A DNA stretch of 64,000 nucleotides from Galeopsis tetrahit (Eukaryota; Streptophyta; Magnoliopsida; Lamiales; Lamiaceae). Shown piece after piece: positions 45,264 through 55,003 of the stretch. The DNA lies in the NCBI GenBank assembly GCA_963675135.1, contig OY776120.1, positions 10,382,001-10,446,000 of the forward strand, written 5' to 3'. Numbering within the stretch: the first letter of the stretch is position 1; each line of letters starts with the position of its first letter. Under the pieces are notes generated by a model. That model was not told the origin of the DNA and made no database searches. It saw only the letters and a list, made by a program, of their open reading frames with translations. The position numbers and the translations under genes are program-made.

Positions 45264-46542
45264 TGTTGGGATATGAATCCTAGAACAAGTCCTAAATGAT
45301 GAATAAAAGATAAAAGATAAAGTTTTGATAAGCCAAAAGAAGACTTGAATATTTTCTAAGTGTTGACTAATCTAGTCTAGTTGAGTTGGAGTCATCTTGT
45401 ACAGATCAGTAGAATTCAAAAGACAAGTACAGTTTAAAAGAAAAGTATTCAAATGATAAGTACGATTTATAAGTACTTCATATATGTTAGATTGTTACTG
45501 AGCTATTTAAATGATGTATAGAGCTCATGATGATTTTTATATGTAATAGATTAGATTTTGTGTATAGTTTATAAGTTGACTAAGCTTGTATTATAAAAGC
45601 TTAAAGTAATGTAATAGTCTTGGTAAGATTAGTATAGTCTACTTTACTGTTTGAAGAAGGAAGATCAGACAAGAAGAGTCGAAGTCTACTACTCAAGATA
45701 AGAAGACTACACAAGACAAGTCAACTTGAAGTTAGTTACAAATACGCGTGAAGAGATAAAGATATAGAAGTTAGTTATGGAATAACTAATTCATAACAGA
45801 AACGCGTGGATTGATAAGAAGATTCAGTTGAAGGTAGTTATCAAGAAAAGTTGGTTACAACTTACTAAGTTCTTGAAGATTGAAGTCTATAAATACTTCA
45901 TGATGGTGATCAATTGAAAAATACTATACACTGACGTTCATACTCAAGTGAAGCATTATCAAAGATATATTTGAAGTTTACTCTCAGAGATAGATTGAAG
46001 TTCAGAAAGATAGCCAGAAGACAAGTGAAGAATTCAGAAGGCTACTACTGAAGAACAGAGAAGTTTTTAGTTTTTGTTTGTTATTTTCAAGGTGCTAGAT
46101 ACTTGTAAAATTTCTAGTAAGATCGTAGACGTATCTGGAGGTATAGTCTGTTGAAGATCTAAGTCTTCTTCTTGGGACTTTAAAGACAGGAACATACACT
46201 TGTACTCGATTGGAAGAGTTTAGTGGAAACATCACAACTGGGTTTGTGAGAGTGGATGTAGACAAGTTGTCGAACCACTATAAATCTTGTGTTTGATTTA
46301 CTTTACAGTTTTGATTGTTTAAATTGCTTAATTGGTTTAACTACTTAACTGATCTAGACTAGTTGAGTATAGAACAGAGTTCTCGAAAATAAGTTGAGTA
46401 TAATCTTGAATTGGGCTCATTGATAATTTCGTATTCCGCATATTGTACTTTGATATTTCGAAAGAATTTTGAAAAGTCTATTCACCCCCCTCTAGACATT
46501 TTCACTAGCTTACTCGTTATTAACTCAACTTTGGGACCAACA
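45264..46542 (+). repeat. Sirevirus 3' LTR
   Basis: Same length as the 5' LTR. Differences seen: GATGATCAATTG versus GATGATTAATTG, and GTAGACAAG versus GTAGATAAG. The target duplication ATTTG follows. Confidence 0.96.
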
Positions 46543-46547
46543 ATTTG

Positions 46548-47722
46548 CCCTCTGCATTTTGCTTCTCACTCCAAATTAAAAAAGAATATGACTGTATTAA
46601 ATAGCTATCCTGTATACATTTTGCAAAGCTCGAGTTTTAATATAAGAAGGGTAGGTTGAATCAAATCATTTAAGCTCTATTTACACATAAAGTCTGCAAA
46701 GTAAGCGATAAAGTGAATGCTTGCATAGTTTTTACTCTATTAAATAGTTAGCTATCCGGTTAATTTAAAATGTTCACTATTATAGTAGCTCTGCACATTA
46801 TTTTAATAATGGAAATATCATGATTTACTGCACATGTTTTAGTCTATACAAACAAAATCCTGATAAGGGAGCTTCAATTTCTCTGTCAGGCAGGCTAAGC
46901 ATAATCTTAAATAGTTTATTTTCTAACTTAAGTTCAAAATAGTTTATTTTCTACACATCAAAATATGGAGATTTAATGTATCCAACTTAAGTTCAAAATA
47001 GTTTATTTTCTACACATCAACATCATAACTATGTATTACAAATATAGTTCACGACTTTGTCAATTTAAATCTCAGACGAAAAAACACATAAAAAATTAGT
47101 TCCCCTAAAACCAATAGCATTTCCATATCTGAGTTTCTACGCTGCAACACATGCCTCCATTTTTTCATACAGTAGAAAAGGGAGTATAAGATGGACTACA
47201 TATGCAAAGTAAACATGGGAAACTATAACAAGGTTGTTTAGGTTGTTTCTGGGATGGATCAATGGTGTCCAACTTTCCATCATACTAGGGATTAAGCAAG
47301 TTCAAAACGACACAAAAGATTCAACATGTTGAGATTCAGAACAGCACAAAAGATTCAACAAATTAAGATCCAGAACAACACAAAAGATTCAACAAATTAA
47401 GATTCAGAACGGCACAAAAGATTCAACAATGATTCAGAACGACACCATTAATCTCTTCTAGAATTCAGCAATTACGTATCTAGGAAAACAATGGCGAGGA
47501 GTGAGGTATTGGAGATATGAGACACTCTCATTTTCCTCGTGTTACATGTAAGTCCAAATTTGTTTTCCCAATCAAATGTATTGTTTAAAAAATCGAAGAA
47601 TTGCATTCGGAATCCAATTCTTCGTCAAATAAGCGAAATAGAATAACAGCACAACAAGCATAAATTCGCGAATTAAACAGAATGCAGATAATTCCAAAGA
47701 AGAAGAACGAGGAGGAATGTAC
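46548..47722. other. PIF-like element interior, repeats, no gene
   Basis: Contains a duplicated block TTCAAAATAGTTTATTTTCT (about 46930-47020) and a tandem of about 30-bp units around CACAAAAGATTCAACAAATT (47300-47430). This was probably intron and flank of the captured gene whose first exon follows on the minus strand. Confidence 0.5.
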
Positions 47723-47819
47723 CAATGAGGTTGGCTAAGTGAACGATGAGCCTGGGCTTGAGAATAGGAATAACAGCTTCTCGCTCTAACCGGATCACAT
47801 CTTTGTTGTTCTTCGGCAT
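47723..47819 (-). pseudogene. Captured first exon, DUF3754-like protein
   Basis: The minus strand shows a 5'-UTR-like leader (GCGAACCCTAATCCCCAATC), then ATG at 47819-47817 and the reading MPKNNKDVIRLEREAVIPIL KPRLIVHLANLI, ending in a split codon at a GT donor (ATTG|GTACAT). The pattern RLER..VIPILKP.LI..LANLI is what I recall for the N-terminus of plant DUF3754 membrane proteins. That is recall, not a search. Only exon 1 is present. It points the same way as the LAP exon and the unrecognised exon, so a single transcript could join them. Confidence 0.5.
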
Positions 47820-48245
47820 CGGCTTCTCTTCCGGCGATTGGGGATTAGGGTTCGCGACAGAGAAGGGAGAAAAGGGGGGAGAGATGTGAGGGGGAGAGAG
47901 AGGAGAGAGAAAATAAAAAAATTATGATTAATGAAATTGTTATTTTTTGTATTAATATTCATGTAAATAATTAAAAGTATTAGGGATATTTTTGTAATTT
48001 ACATATATCTTATAAGTTTCTAAAAAATAAGTTGGGGTTGTCCTACTTTTTATTTTGGAGCTTATAAGCTTCAAGTAGCTTATTTATACAACTTATAAGA
48101 TGTTTAAAAAAAAATTTGCCAAACACATTTACACAGCTTATAAGCTCTTAAACAACTTATAAGCTGTTCTAAGTAGCTTATAAGCTGAGCCAAACGGGCC
48201 CTAAGTTGTTGATTATTTATTATTATTATTAATTAAATACACTTG

Positions 48246-48390
48246 AAGTAGTAATTGAGTGACAAAGTGGGATAGCTCAAGTGGTTAGAGCACCACTACC
48301 TAGGCCTTAGGTTCTGGGTTCGAGTCATGGGGAGGGGAAAAAAGGGATGGTATTTAACTTTCCATCAAAAAAAAAAGTAGTAATTGAGTG
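48246..48390 (+). mobile_element. tRNA-derived SINE with 16-bp target duplication
   Basis: The body at 48262-48374 starts with a tRNA-like head: A box TAGCTCAAGTGG (48273-48284) and B box GGTTCGAGTC (about 48318-48327), with spacing typical of an internal Pol III promoter. It ends in a short tail after TTTAACTTTCCATC and an A-run. It is flanked by the perfect repeat AAGTAGTAATTGAGTG (48246-48261 and 48375-48390). It encodes no protein and would be mobilised by a LINE. It sits in CACTA-B outside the PIF-like layer. Confidence 0.92.
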
Positions 48391-49368
48391 CAATGGTTGT
48401 ATATGTGACTCTAGCAGCATGCTGAAAACGCTGGACAACTATCAGAAATGCAACTATGGTTGTATAATTTTTTTACTGTTGATTTAGTAATCAGTTTCTC
48501 AAAACCTAAGTTACAGGATGAATATAATCATGTTCAAACAATTCATTAAATTGAGTAATTATTCTTCCAATTTTCCCCAGAAAAGAAAATAATTTCAAAA
48601 CCAATCATGAATATACATTCTTCACATTGGATATTACATGCATTCTACCCCAGAAAAGAAAATAATTTCAAAACCAATCATGAATATACATTCTTCACAT
48701 TGGATATTACATGCATTCTACTAGAAAACTAAAATAAGTTACGGAGATATGAAAGATTAAAATTGACAAAACTCATAAAACATTATTTATTTTATAGTGC
48801 CGAATATAACATGTATACTATATATATATAGACATTAATAACTCAATTTAAAAAACAGAGCACTCTCCCAATATCTTATTATCAACAAAGTGTAAAAAAC
48901 AGAGCACTCTCCCATTGCAATTCAAATAACAAAATGCAGAAATTGACCTCAAATCAAATTAAACCTGTGTCCACAACATGAAGCAAGATTACAAACTATA
49001 AAACAGAATCAAAAGTACATTCAAAATTGTTGGTCTCAATACCACATTATAATTCAAATATCATGTAAATGAGCTTAATAAGAGAAACATTACCTGCGCG
49101 TGAGTATCTCCTAATCAAGACAACAAACGTATCGAAATCAGGTATTTCGCTCGGATTTCCTTCAATCTGGTGAATGGTGCCCTTCTGCCTTAGAACAGCG
49201 CGCCACTCCTTTTGGATTTGGCTTCAAAATGTACTCCTTTTTTTTTTTTGAATTTTAGGTTAAAAATGCGTTTGTGGGATTTGGGGAGAACACCCAGCTT
49301 CAATTCGATTTGTGGAAGAAAATAAAACGCATTAATTCAATGGGGGATTGAGAGCATTTAACCAAAGA

Positions 49369-49371
<3 letters not shown>
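48391..49371. other. CACTA-B right interior
   Basis: Mostly non-coding. A 73-bp tandem duplication (CCCCAGAAAAGAAAATAATT ...) lies at about 48575-48721. On the minus strand 49220-49094 reads IQKEWRAVLRQKGTIHQIEG then IPDFDTFVVLIRRYSRAG and ends at CAG|GTAATG. This may be one more captured exon; I do not recognise it. Confidence 0.4.
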
Positions 49372-49402
<31 letters not shown>

Positions 49403-49625
49403 GTACGTACCTACAGCAGCAGCGGGCCGGAGTGGGAGCTACGGAGCTGGGCGACGGCGATGGAACGCAGGAGAGGGAGCGATGCGACGGCGACGGCTGG
49501 AGAGGAAATCGATGGCGACGGCGCGAGGAGGGAGGGAGTGAGGCAACGGCGACGGCGCGAGGAGGGAGGGAGTGAGGCGACGGCGACGCCGCGGGGAAGG
49601 AGGCAACGACGATTGTTGTTTTGGG
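49372..49625. repeat. (TA)n microsatellite and GC-rich tandem repeat
   Basis: A (TA)n run at about 49372-49399 is followed by GC-rich sequence in which a 45-bp unit (GGCGACGGCGCGAGGAGGGA GGGAGTGAG...) is repeated about two and a half times. The several overlapping Arg/Ser-rich ORFs on both strands are products of this composition. Confidence 0.8.
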
Positions 49626-49705
49626 GGAGAAAATGTTGGTTTGGAGGAGAAAACGCGTAGAATCAATTGACTTAGGGGATTTAGGGTATTTGACCAAGTA
49701 TTGCG

Positions 49706-49942
49706 GCTTGGAGAGCAGTTATGAACCGCTCTCCAAGTGTATACTTGGAGAGCGGTTCTAAACCGCTATCTAAGCTTACTTGCAGTGCGGTTCTCAACCG
49801 CTCTCCAAGAGAAACTCTTGGAGAGCGGTTTTGAACCGCTCTCTATGTTAAATTTTATTTTTTTTAATAAAACCGCTCTCCAAGTGTTCGCTTGGAGAGC
49901 TGATTGAAAAAAGAGCTCTTCAAGTCCAATTTTGTAGTAGTG
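49706..49942. repeat. CACTA-B right terminus and subterminal repeats
   Basis: Repeated CTTGGAGAGCGGTT and its inverse, ending CAAGTCCAATTTTGTAGTAGTG. This mirrors 23377-23690. Confidence 0.92.
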
Positions 49943-50196
49943 ATATGTATATTTTAGTTTTTTTGTTTTGTTTTTATCTTGAGTGTTATTTTTAAATTAT
50001 TATATTGCATTAGTGACATGTGTAATAGGATTTAACACTTAATTTAATATCTTCAAGTTGAAGATATTAGATTCTGTAATGTTTGGATTTTTTTCTCAAA
50101 TAGTATCAGTCTTGAAAATATTCTGAAATTTTAAATAAATTTATTTAGCTTTTTTTTTTTTGTATTATTTGCAGATTTAAAGATAAAAAAATAGTC

Positions 50197-52608
50197 ATGG
50201 ATAATGTCAACATAGACAATGGAGGAAAAGTTAAGACTGGGTCTAGACAGTTTTCTGATGTTTGGAATTATTTTACCAAAAAAGAGATTGAAAAAGATAG
50301 TGTTTCAGAATGCAAGGGCCGCAAAAAATTATATAAAGGAGGGGGAAAATATTATGGAACTTCCACGTTGAAGCGTCACATTGAAGTATGTAAGCAGTTA
50401 AAATATCATGACGTTGGACATATGTTTGTTGATGCTAATGGAAAATTGAAAAATAAAAAGGTGAATCCTAGGATTGCTCGTGAATTATTAGTTGCTGCAG
50501 TTGTTAAGCATGATTTGTCATTTTCCTTCGTTGAATATGATGGGTTTAGAGCATTTTTAGAGTACGTGACTCCTACTCTTCCTTTAATATCTAGAAACAC
50601 TCTTGTTTCTGATATTAATAAGTTATACTTGAAGGAGAAAGTAAAACTTAAGGAAGTTTTAGCCAATGTTGAACATAGAATTTACTTAACTTCAGATCTT
50701 TGGACTGCATGCACTAGTGAAGGTTATATTTGCTTGACTGCTCATTTTGTTGATGACACTTGAAAATTGAATAGCAAAATATTAAATTTCGAGCAGTTAC
50801 CTCCTCCCCACACTGGAATGAAAATGGCAAAAAAAATATTGGAGTGTTTGAAAGAGTGGGGGATTGAGAAAAAGATTTTCTCTCTTACTTTGGACAATGC
50901 ATCTAGTAATGACACTCTGCAGAATATTTTGAAAGATCAACTCTCTTTGAATAACAATTTTGTGTGTGGTGATGAATTTTTCCATATTCGTTGTTCAGCT
51001 CATATATTGAACCTTGTTGTCCAAGATGGTTTAAAATTTGGTGAGAAGGCTTTGAGTAAAATTAGAGACTCTGTGAAGTATGTGAAAAGTTCTGAAAGTA
51101 GGATGAAACAATTTGAAGAATGTGTTGTGGAAATTAGTGGCATTGATACTAGTATTGGTTTGAGATTGGATGTGAGCACTCGATGGAATTCAACATATTT
51201 GATGTTGAAAAGTGCCATTAAGTACAAAAAAGTTTTTACTTCGCTTCCATTGAAAGATAGTAATTACAAATGGTGTCTTTCAGCTGATGAATGGAACATA
51301 TGTGAGAAGTTATGTGAGTTTCTTGAGTCTTTTTACGACACTACCAACTTGATTTCTGGTTCATCTTATCCTACATCAAATTTATACTTTAAGCAAATTT
51401 GGAAGATTGAACGTTTGTTGAATGTTGATCCAACAATAAGTGGTATGTGTGTGAAAATGCTTGCAAAATTTGACAAGTATTGGAGTGAGTATAGTGTGAT
51501 ACTTGCATTTGGGGCTATTCTTTATCCGCGTATAAAGTTGAATATGTTGAGGTATTTCTACTCAAAGGTTGAGTTTGATTCTGTTAAGTGTGAAGAGTTG
51601 ATGTCACTTGTGAAACTTAAGTTGTATAAACTTTTTGAGAGTTACACTATCAAGTCAAATGTTGTGCAACCACGATCTTCTTCTTTACTTGCATCAAGTC
51701 TAAGTGATGAAACTTCGCAAAAGGAACAAACAATTTTGGATGTAAGTGTTGATTTTTTATTTTTTCTCAATATTTCATTGTTTTATTATATACTCCCTCC
51801 GTCCATGAAAAGTAGTCTCATTAGCCTTATATTCTTTGTCCACCAAATGTAGTCCCATACACTTTATGAAAACTATCACCCTTCAACCATCACTTAATTA
51901 CTCAATTTGCCATCAACTTTATTCACAAACAATCACTTTATTCACAATGGACCCCACAATACCCTATAATACCCTTACTTTATCTACTTTATCTACCTTT
52001 TTCTTAAAACTTGTGTCCACCCTCCATGGGACTACTTTTGGTGGATGGAGGGAGTATATTAATTCTTATTTATGTATTTTTATTATATAGGAAATGTCGG
52101 CTTTTGTGAGCCAAACCAAATCAAGTGCGGGAAAAAATAATTTGGATGTGTATTTGGAAGAGCCAATGTATGATCATATACATTTCAAAGATTTGGATGT
52201 GTTGGCATATTGGAAGGATAAAAAACATCGACTTCCTGATCTTGCATTAATGGCCTGTGATGTCTTGGCTATTCCAATTACTACCGTTGCTTCAGAATCA
52301 ACTTTCTCTATTGGTGGTCGTGTGCTCACTAAGTATAGAAGTTCTATGTTTCCTGAAAAATTCCAATCTTTGGTTTGCACTCGTAATTAGTTGTATGGTT
52401 TTTCATCATCCGGTAAGTTACATTACATTTAAAGTCATGTTTTATGTTTATTTTCCATATTCAATTATTTAACTATTGTGTCTTATATGTAGATGATGAT
52501 TGTACACATAGTGAGACAACTTTGTTGAACGAGGGATCTTCATCTAATGTTGTGGAGAATTGTGAGGATGAAGATGACTTTGATGATGATATGGAAGATG
52601 ATTTTTAA
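50197..52608 (+). pseudogene. hAT transposase (BED zinc finger, RICESLEEPER-like)
   Basis: Three exons: 50197-51739, 52091-52408 and about 52493-52608, with introns GTAAGTGTTG...TATATAG and GTAAGTTACA...ATGTAG. The order is BED finger (GTSTLKRHIEVC; the first pair has Arg where a Cys is expected, ECKGRKK), first catalytic block (YLTSDLWTACTSEGYICLTA), TLDNASSNDT, HIRCSAHILNLVV, STRWNSTYLML, and the C-terminal dimerisation domain (ITTVASESTFSIGGRVLTKY). Two in-frame stops replace expected Trp: TGA at 50761-50763 and TAG at 52388-52390. It is full length with no frameshift seen. The acidic tail (DEDDFDDDMEDDF) ends the protein. The product would cut at the TAGAGCTGTC termini. Confidence 0.9.
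51793..52054. mobile_element. Stowaway MITE in the hAT transposase intron
   Basis: Termini are CTCCCTCCGTCC and GGATGGAGGGAG, flanked by TA on both sides. The extended inverted match includes TGAAAAGTAGTC...GACTACTTTTGGTGGA. 262 bp, non-coding, lying wholly between the donor at 51740 and the acceptor at 52090. Confidence 0.93.
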
Positions 52609-52880
52609 TTTAGAAAGTGTTGAAGTATTTGAACTTAGGTGACTATTTTGAGATCTTATGTTTATGTTGGTGAACTTTTGACGTTATTTCAGAACTTTAT
52701 GTTTATGTTGATGAACTTTTATTTGCACGTTTTATTTATTTAGACTATTTTGTGAACATTGTTGCTTGAATTTTAAGTTTATGTAAGTTTTGCTTGTTTT
52801 GATTAATTTTTAGTAATTGTTTTGTATTTTTTGTTTAAAATTTATTATAATTATACATATGAAAAAGTAAAATAAAAAAA
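52609..52880. other. hAT 3' untranslated/flanking sequence
   Basis: AT-rich. Contains a diverged repeat (ACTTTATGTTTATGTTGATG) but no gene. The subterminal GGCCCGCC-rich end of the hAT follows at 52880-53035. Confidence 0.5.
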
Positions 52881-53146
52881 AGTCTGTGGGCTAGCCCGCA
52901 CCCGCCATGGGTTGGGTTGGGTTGAGTATTTTACAACCTGTCCCCGCCGTGGACCGGCCCGCCAAAACCCGCAAAATGATGGGTTGAGGTGGGTTGTGGA
53001 CCGGCCCGCCCCGTTAGCCCGTTTTGACAGCTCTAGGTGGATATAACTAGTGTGAATAGTATTATTTCCAAAAAGAGAATGAGTATAATAAAATTGGACA
53101 ACAAAAAAAAAGAAAATGAGAATAATGAAATTGGACGGAGGGTGTA

Positions 53147-53639
53147 TATTTTTTACCCATACTAAATTTGCAAGATGCTAAAATTCTTTGAATATGTTTT
53201 ACATATACTAAATTTGCAAGATGCTAAAATTTCTCAAAATAGGATGCATGAATCCTGATCCATTTTCTCTTTAAGTCCAAATTCAAAAAATCTAAAAATT
53301 GCTAATTAAATTGTTGATGAAAAAAATTAATTTGGATAAAAAATGAATCTATTAATATTATTTAACATTCAAGTAATATGTTTTAAATATAAATTAATAA
53401 CCATATAACAATTTATATAAAATAGTATTACTCTTAACAATATTCAATTAAACGGTACTGCATTTAAAATTTATTCTAAACCCTCGTCATCATCCTCCAA
53501 ATTACCAAATTAGTTGTAAATTGAGACATAAACTAAAATTTCAGCAACATACCTGAACAATACAACCAAATAAAAACTAGTAATTGTTAATAAAATAAAT
53601 TGAAAATATATAAAACTAATTGTTTAAAAAAAATCGCTT
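53147..53639. other. AT-rich spacer
   Basis: A duplicated phrase ATACTAAATTTGCAAGATGC at about 53160 and 53208; otherwise no recognisable feature. Confidence 0.5.
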
Positions 53640-54275
53640 TGGCCCGAATAATCTTCCCCCACCCCCACCAATTTTTTGTTTTATTTCCTTAATGGTAAAT
53701 TCTTATCTAATCAAAATTTTGATTTTTCACATTAAAATTGTGATTCCATTACATAGATTATTTCATATATTCAAATGTGACTCTTAGTTAATTTATCTTC
53801 ATTAATTTTCCTTATGAAATTATTTATGCACCTTTTGCTATTTCTTTGTTTAAGTTAAGACTATATCACACTTTCTCTATTCAAACTCATTAATTTGGTA
53901 CCCATATTCTAATTTTGTATACCATATCGCCATAAATTTTTATTTTCGTATTAATTTGGTTGGTCGATTAGGGTCAATTTACGACGATTCAAGATGCGTA
54001 CGTGTCATATATATACAACTTATTCATCTCTCCTAACTCGTCAAACTAGTACCCTTAATTGTCAATTTCGTATACCGCGACGACCCGAGTTTGAAATCGG
54101 GCCGGTTCATCTATTTTTTTTTTTAGATATTTCATAATTTTAAATATAAAAATATTTTTAAAAATTAGACAGATGGTGGAAATGATAGGATGCATGGAGG
54201 CCAGATGTCAAAGAAGTGTGACTTTGATCAAAATCAATCAATAGTCCCTAAATATCACACCAATAAGTTAATGCA
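53640..54275 (-). repeat. Duplicated segment A, unoccupied copy
   Basis: Reverse-complement partner of 10613-16225. It lacks the Copia-1 insertion and the 270-bp extra block, so it shows the empty target site near 53875-53885. Confidence 0.8.
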
Positions 54276-54451
54276 CCTGCAAAACTTTATTAATAATTTT
54301 GCTAGTTTTGATCGCCCGTGGGGTAATTTATGAGATAATGAAGGGTTATAATATTTGTGTTTTTGAAACAATTCTGATTCGTCTAAAAGTTTGTGGGCTG
54401 AATAATTATCGGCTTTACTTTTTAAGTAGGAGGTTTATTAAATGAACAATT

Positions 54452-54803
54452 AAGTACGAGTGAGTCGAGTTGTTTTCAATGGAAATTTAACATAGAACGT
54501 GTACCTGAGGCTTTAAAGCATGAAATAATTTCGTCTCGTCTAAAAGTTTGAAACTGTTAAAATTTTAAAGCATGTCACGTGGAAAAAATGTTTCTATTGG
54601 GTGAATATACCGTTATCTGACTCCTCCTTGTGCCATTGCCCTCACTTATTAATTTATGACATGAAAGACAACACTCTTCAGTCTTCCCCTTAACTATTAA
54701 TGTATTATTTATTGCATCGTTTCTCACGTTAGATATTATGTAAATGCATGTATTTTACACACAACTCACATTGCATCTTTTCGTGTATTTGATATGTTAT
54801 GCT
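54452..54803 (+). repeat. Duplicated segment B, second copy
   Basis: Direct partner of 22183-22540, about 170 bp to the right of segment A. It carries several small insertions and deletions relative to the other copy. Confidence 0.8.
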
Positions 54804-55003
54804 TTTTAGTTTTTATGTTTCGTAATATTCCCTCGGTTCCTCATGATGTTTCAATGAAAGGGTCTCGTATAATCATTATATAAATTTCAGGAGTGAATCT
54901 TTTCCCATTTCCACACCCAAATTACTATGCACAATCAACATTATTAAAAAAGTATTTTAAAGTTTCAATGTTTTATATAGCAATTACAAATATATATTGT
55001 ATA
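54804..55003. other. Probable older MITE fragment
   Basis: Starts ATTCCCTCGGTTCCTCATGA, similar to MITE termini, and seems interrupted by the pogo-like element. Partner terminus not identified. Confidence 0.3.

Larger units (their letters stand above)
33146..46542 (+). mobile_element. Sirevirus-type Ty1/Copia retrotransposon with third ORF
   Basis: A complete 13.4-kb element. LTRs of 1279 bp (33146-34424 and 45264-46542) run from TGTTGGGATATG to GGACCAACA and differ at about two sites by eye. The 5-bp duplication ATTTG flanks it (33141-33145 and 46543-46547). The primer site TGGTATCAGAGC lies at 34427-34438 and the polypurine tract AAAAAGGGGGAAAT before 45264. It has a long gag, a Copia-order pol and a large downstream ORF, the layout of Sirevirus (SIRE/Maximus) elements. 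Almost identical LTRs and three long ORFs point to a recent insertion. Confidence 0.97.
30823..48201. mobile_element. PIF/Harbinger-like non-autonomous element carrying gene fragments
   Basis: The left end is GAGGGTGTTTGGCTCAACTT and the right end, inverted, GGGCCCGTTTGGCTCAGCTT. The flanks are TAA on both sides (30820-30822 and 48202-48204). Both subterminal regions are rich in CTTATAAG palindromes (about 180 bp each). The GGGnnnGTTTGG type of end with a 3-bp T/A target is typical of PIF/Harbinger. No transposase is seen. Inside are three pieces of unrelated gene-like sequence and the Sirevirus. Without the latter the element is about 4 kb. Class assignment is moderate; the border pair itself is well supported. 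Confidence 0.65.
23377..49942 (-). mobile_element. CACTA transposon CACTA-B, 26.6 kb with nested elements
   Basis: Termini are CACTACTACACAATTG (left) and the inverse of CACTACTACAAAATTG (right). They are flanked by a perfect 3-bp duplication ATA at 23374-23376 and 49943-49945. Both ends carry repeated CTTGGAGAGCGGTT motifs in both orientations (23395-23680 and 49706-49925). The transposase, TNPA-like gene and Ulp1 domain lie on the minus strand at 24130-30606. Removing the Sirevirus leaves about 13 kb. The element sits upstream of the hAT transposase start codon, probably in a 5' intron. Confidence 0.93.
22839..53035 (+). mobile_element. hAT transposon with nested CACTA-B
   Basis: The termini are TAGAGCTGTCAAAA (left) and its inverse TTTTGACAGCTCTA (right). 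GC-rich subterminal words (GGCCCGCCCC, GGGCCGCGG) lie just inside. The flanks GGTGGAGA and GGTGGATA form an 8-bp target duplication with one mismatch. The transposase gene reads left to right at 50197-52608. A likely 5' untranslated exon (AAACCCTAGCCGC at about 23070) is separated from it by CACTA-B. Without later insertions the element would be about 3.4 kb, normal for a plant hAT. Confidence 0.88.
22647..53144. mobile_element. Stowaway-like MITE split by the hAT insertion
   Basis: The left end is CTCCCTCCATCCAATTTTAT and the right end, read inverted, is CACCCTCCGTCCAATTTCAT. Both are flanked by TA (22645-22646 and 53145-53146), the Tc1/mariner target. Only about 300 bp belong to the MITE itself (22647-22838 and 53036-53144); the rest is the nested hAT element. 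The ends are diverged, so the MITE is probably old. Confidence 0.7.

Noticed and set aside
33146..46542. Endogenous plant virus (caulimovirid) or true retrovirus
   Set aside because: Pol has Copia domain order with integrase before RT, two LTRs and an iMet primer site. There is no movement protein, and ORF3 shows no envelope features.
48270..48330. Functional tRNA gene
   Set aside because: A and B boxes are present, but no acceptor stem pairing is evident, and the A-tail plus 16-bp target duplication identify a SINE.
49348..49697. Overlapping Arg- and Ser-rich ORFs on both strands
   Set aside because: GC-rich tandem repeat with GGCGAC/GGAGGG units gives open frames in every direction. No conserved domain.
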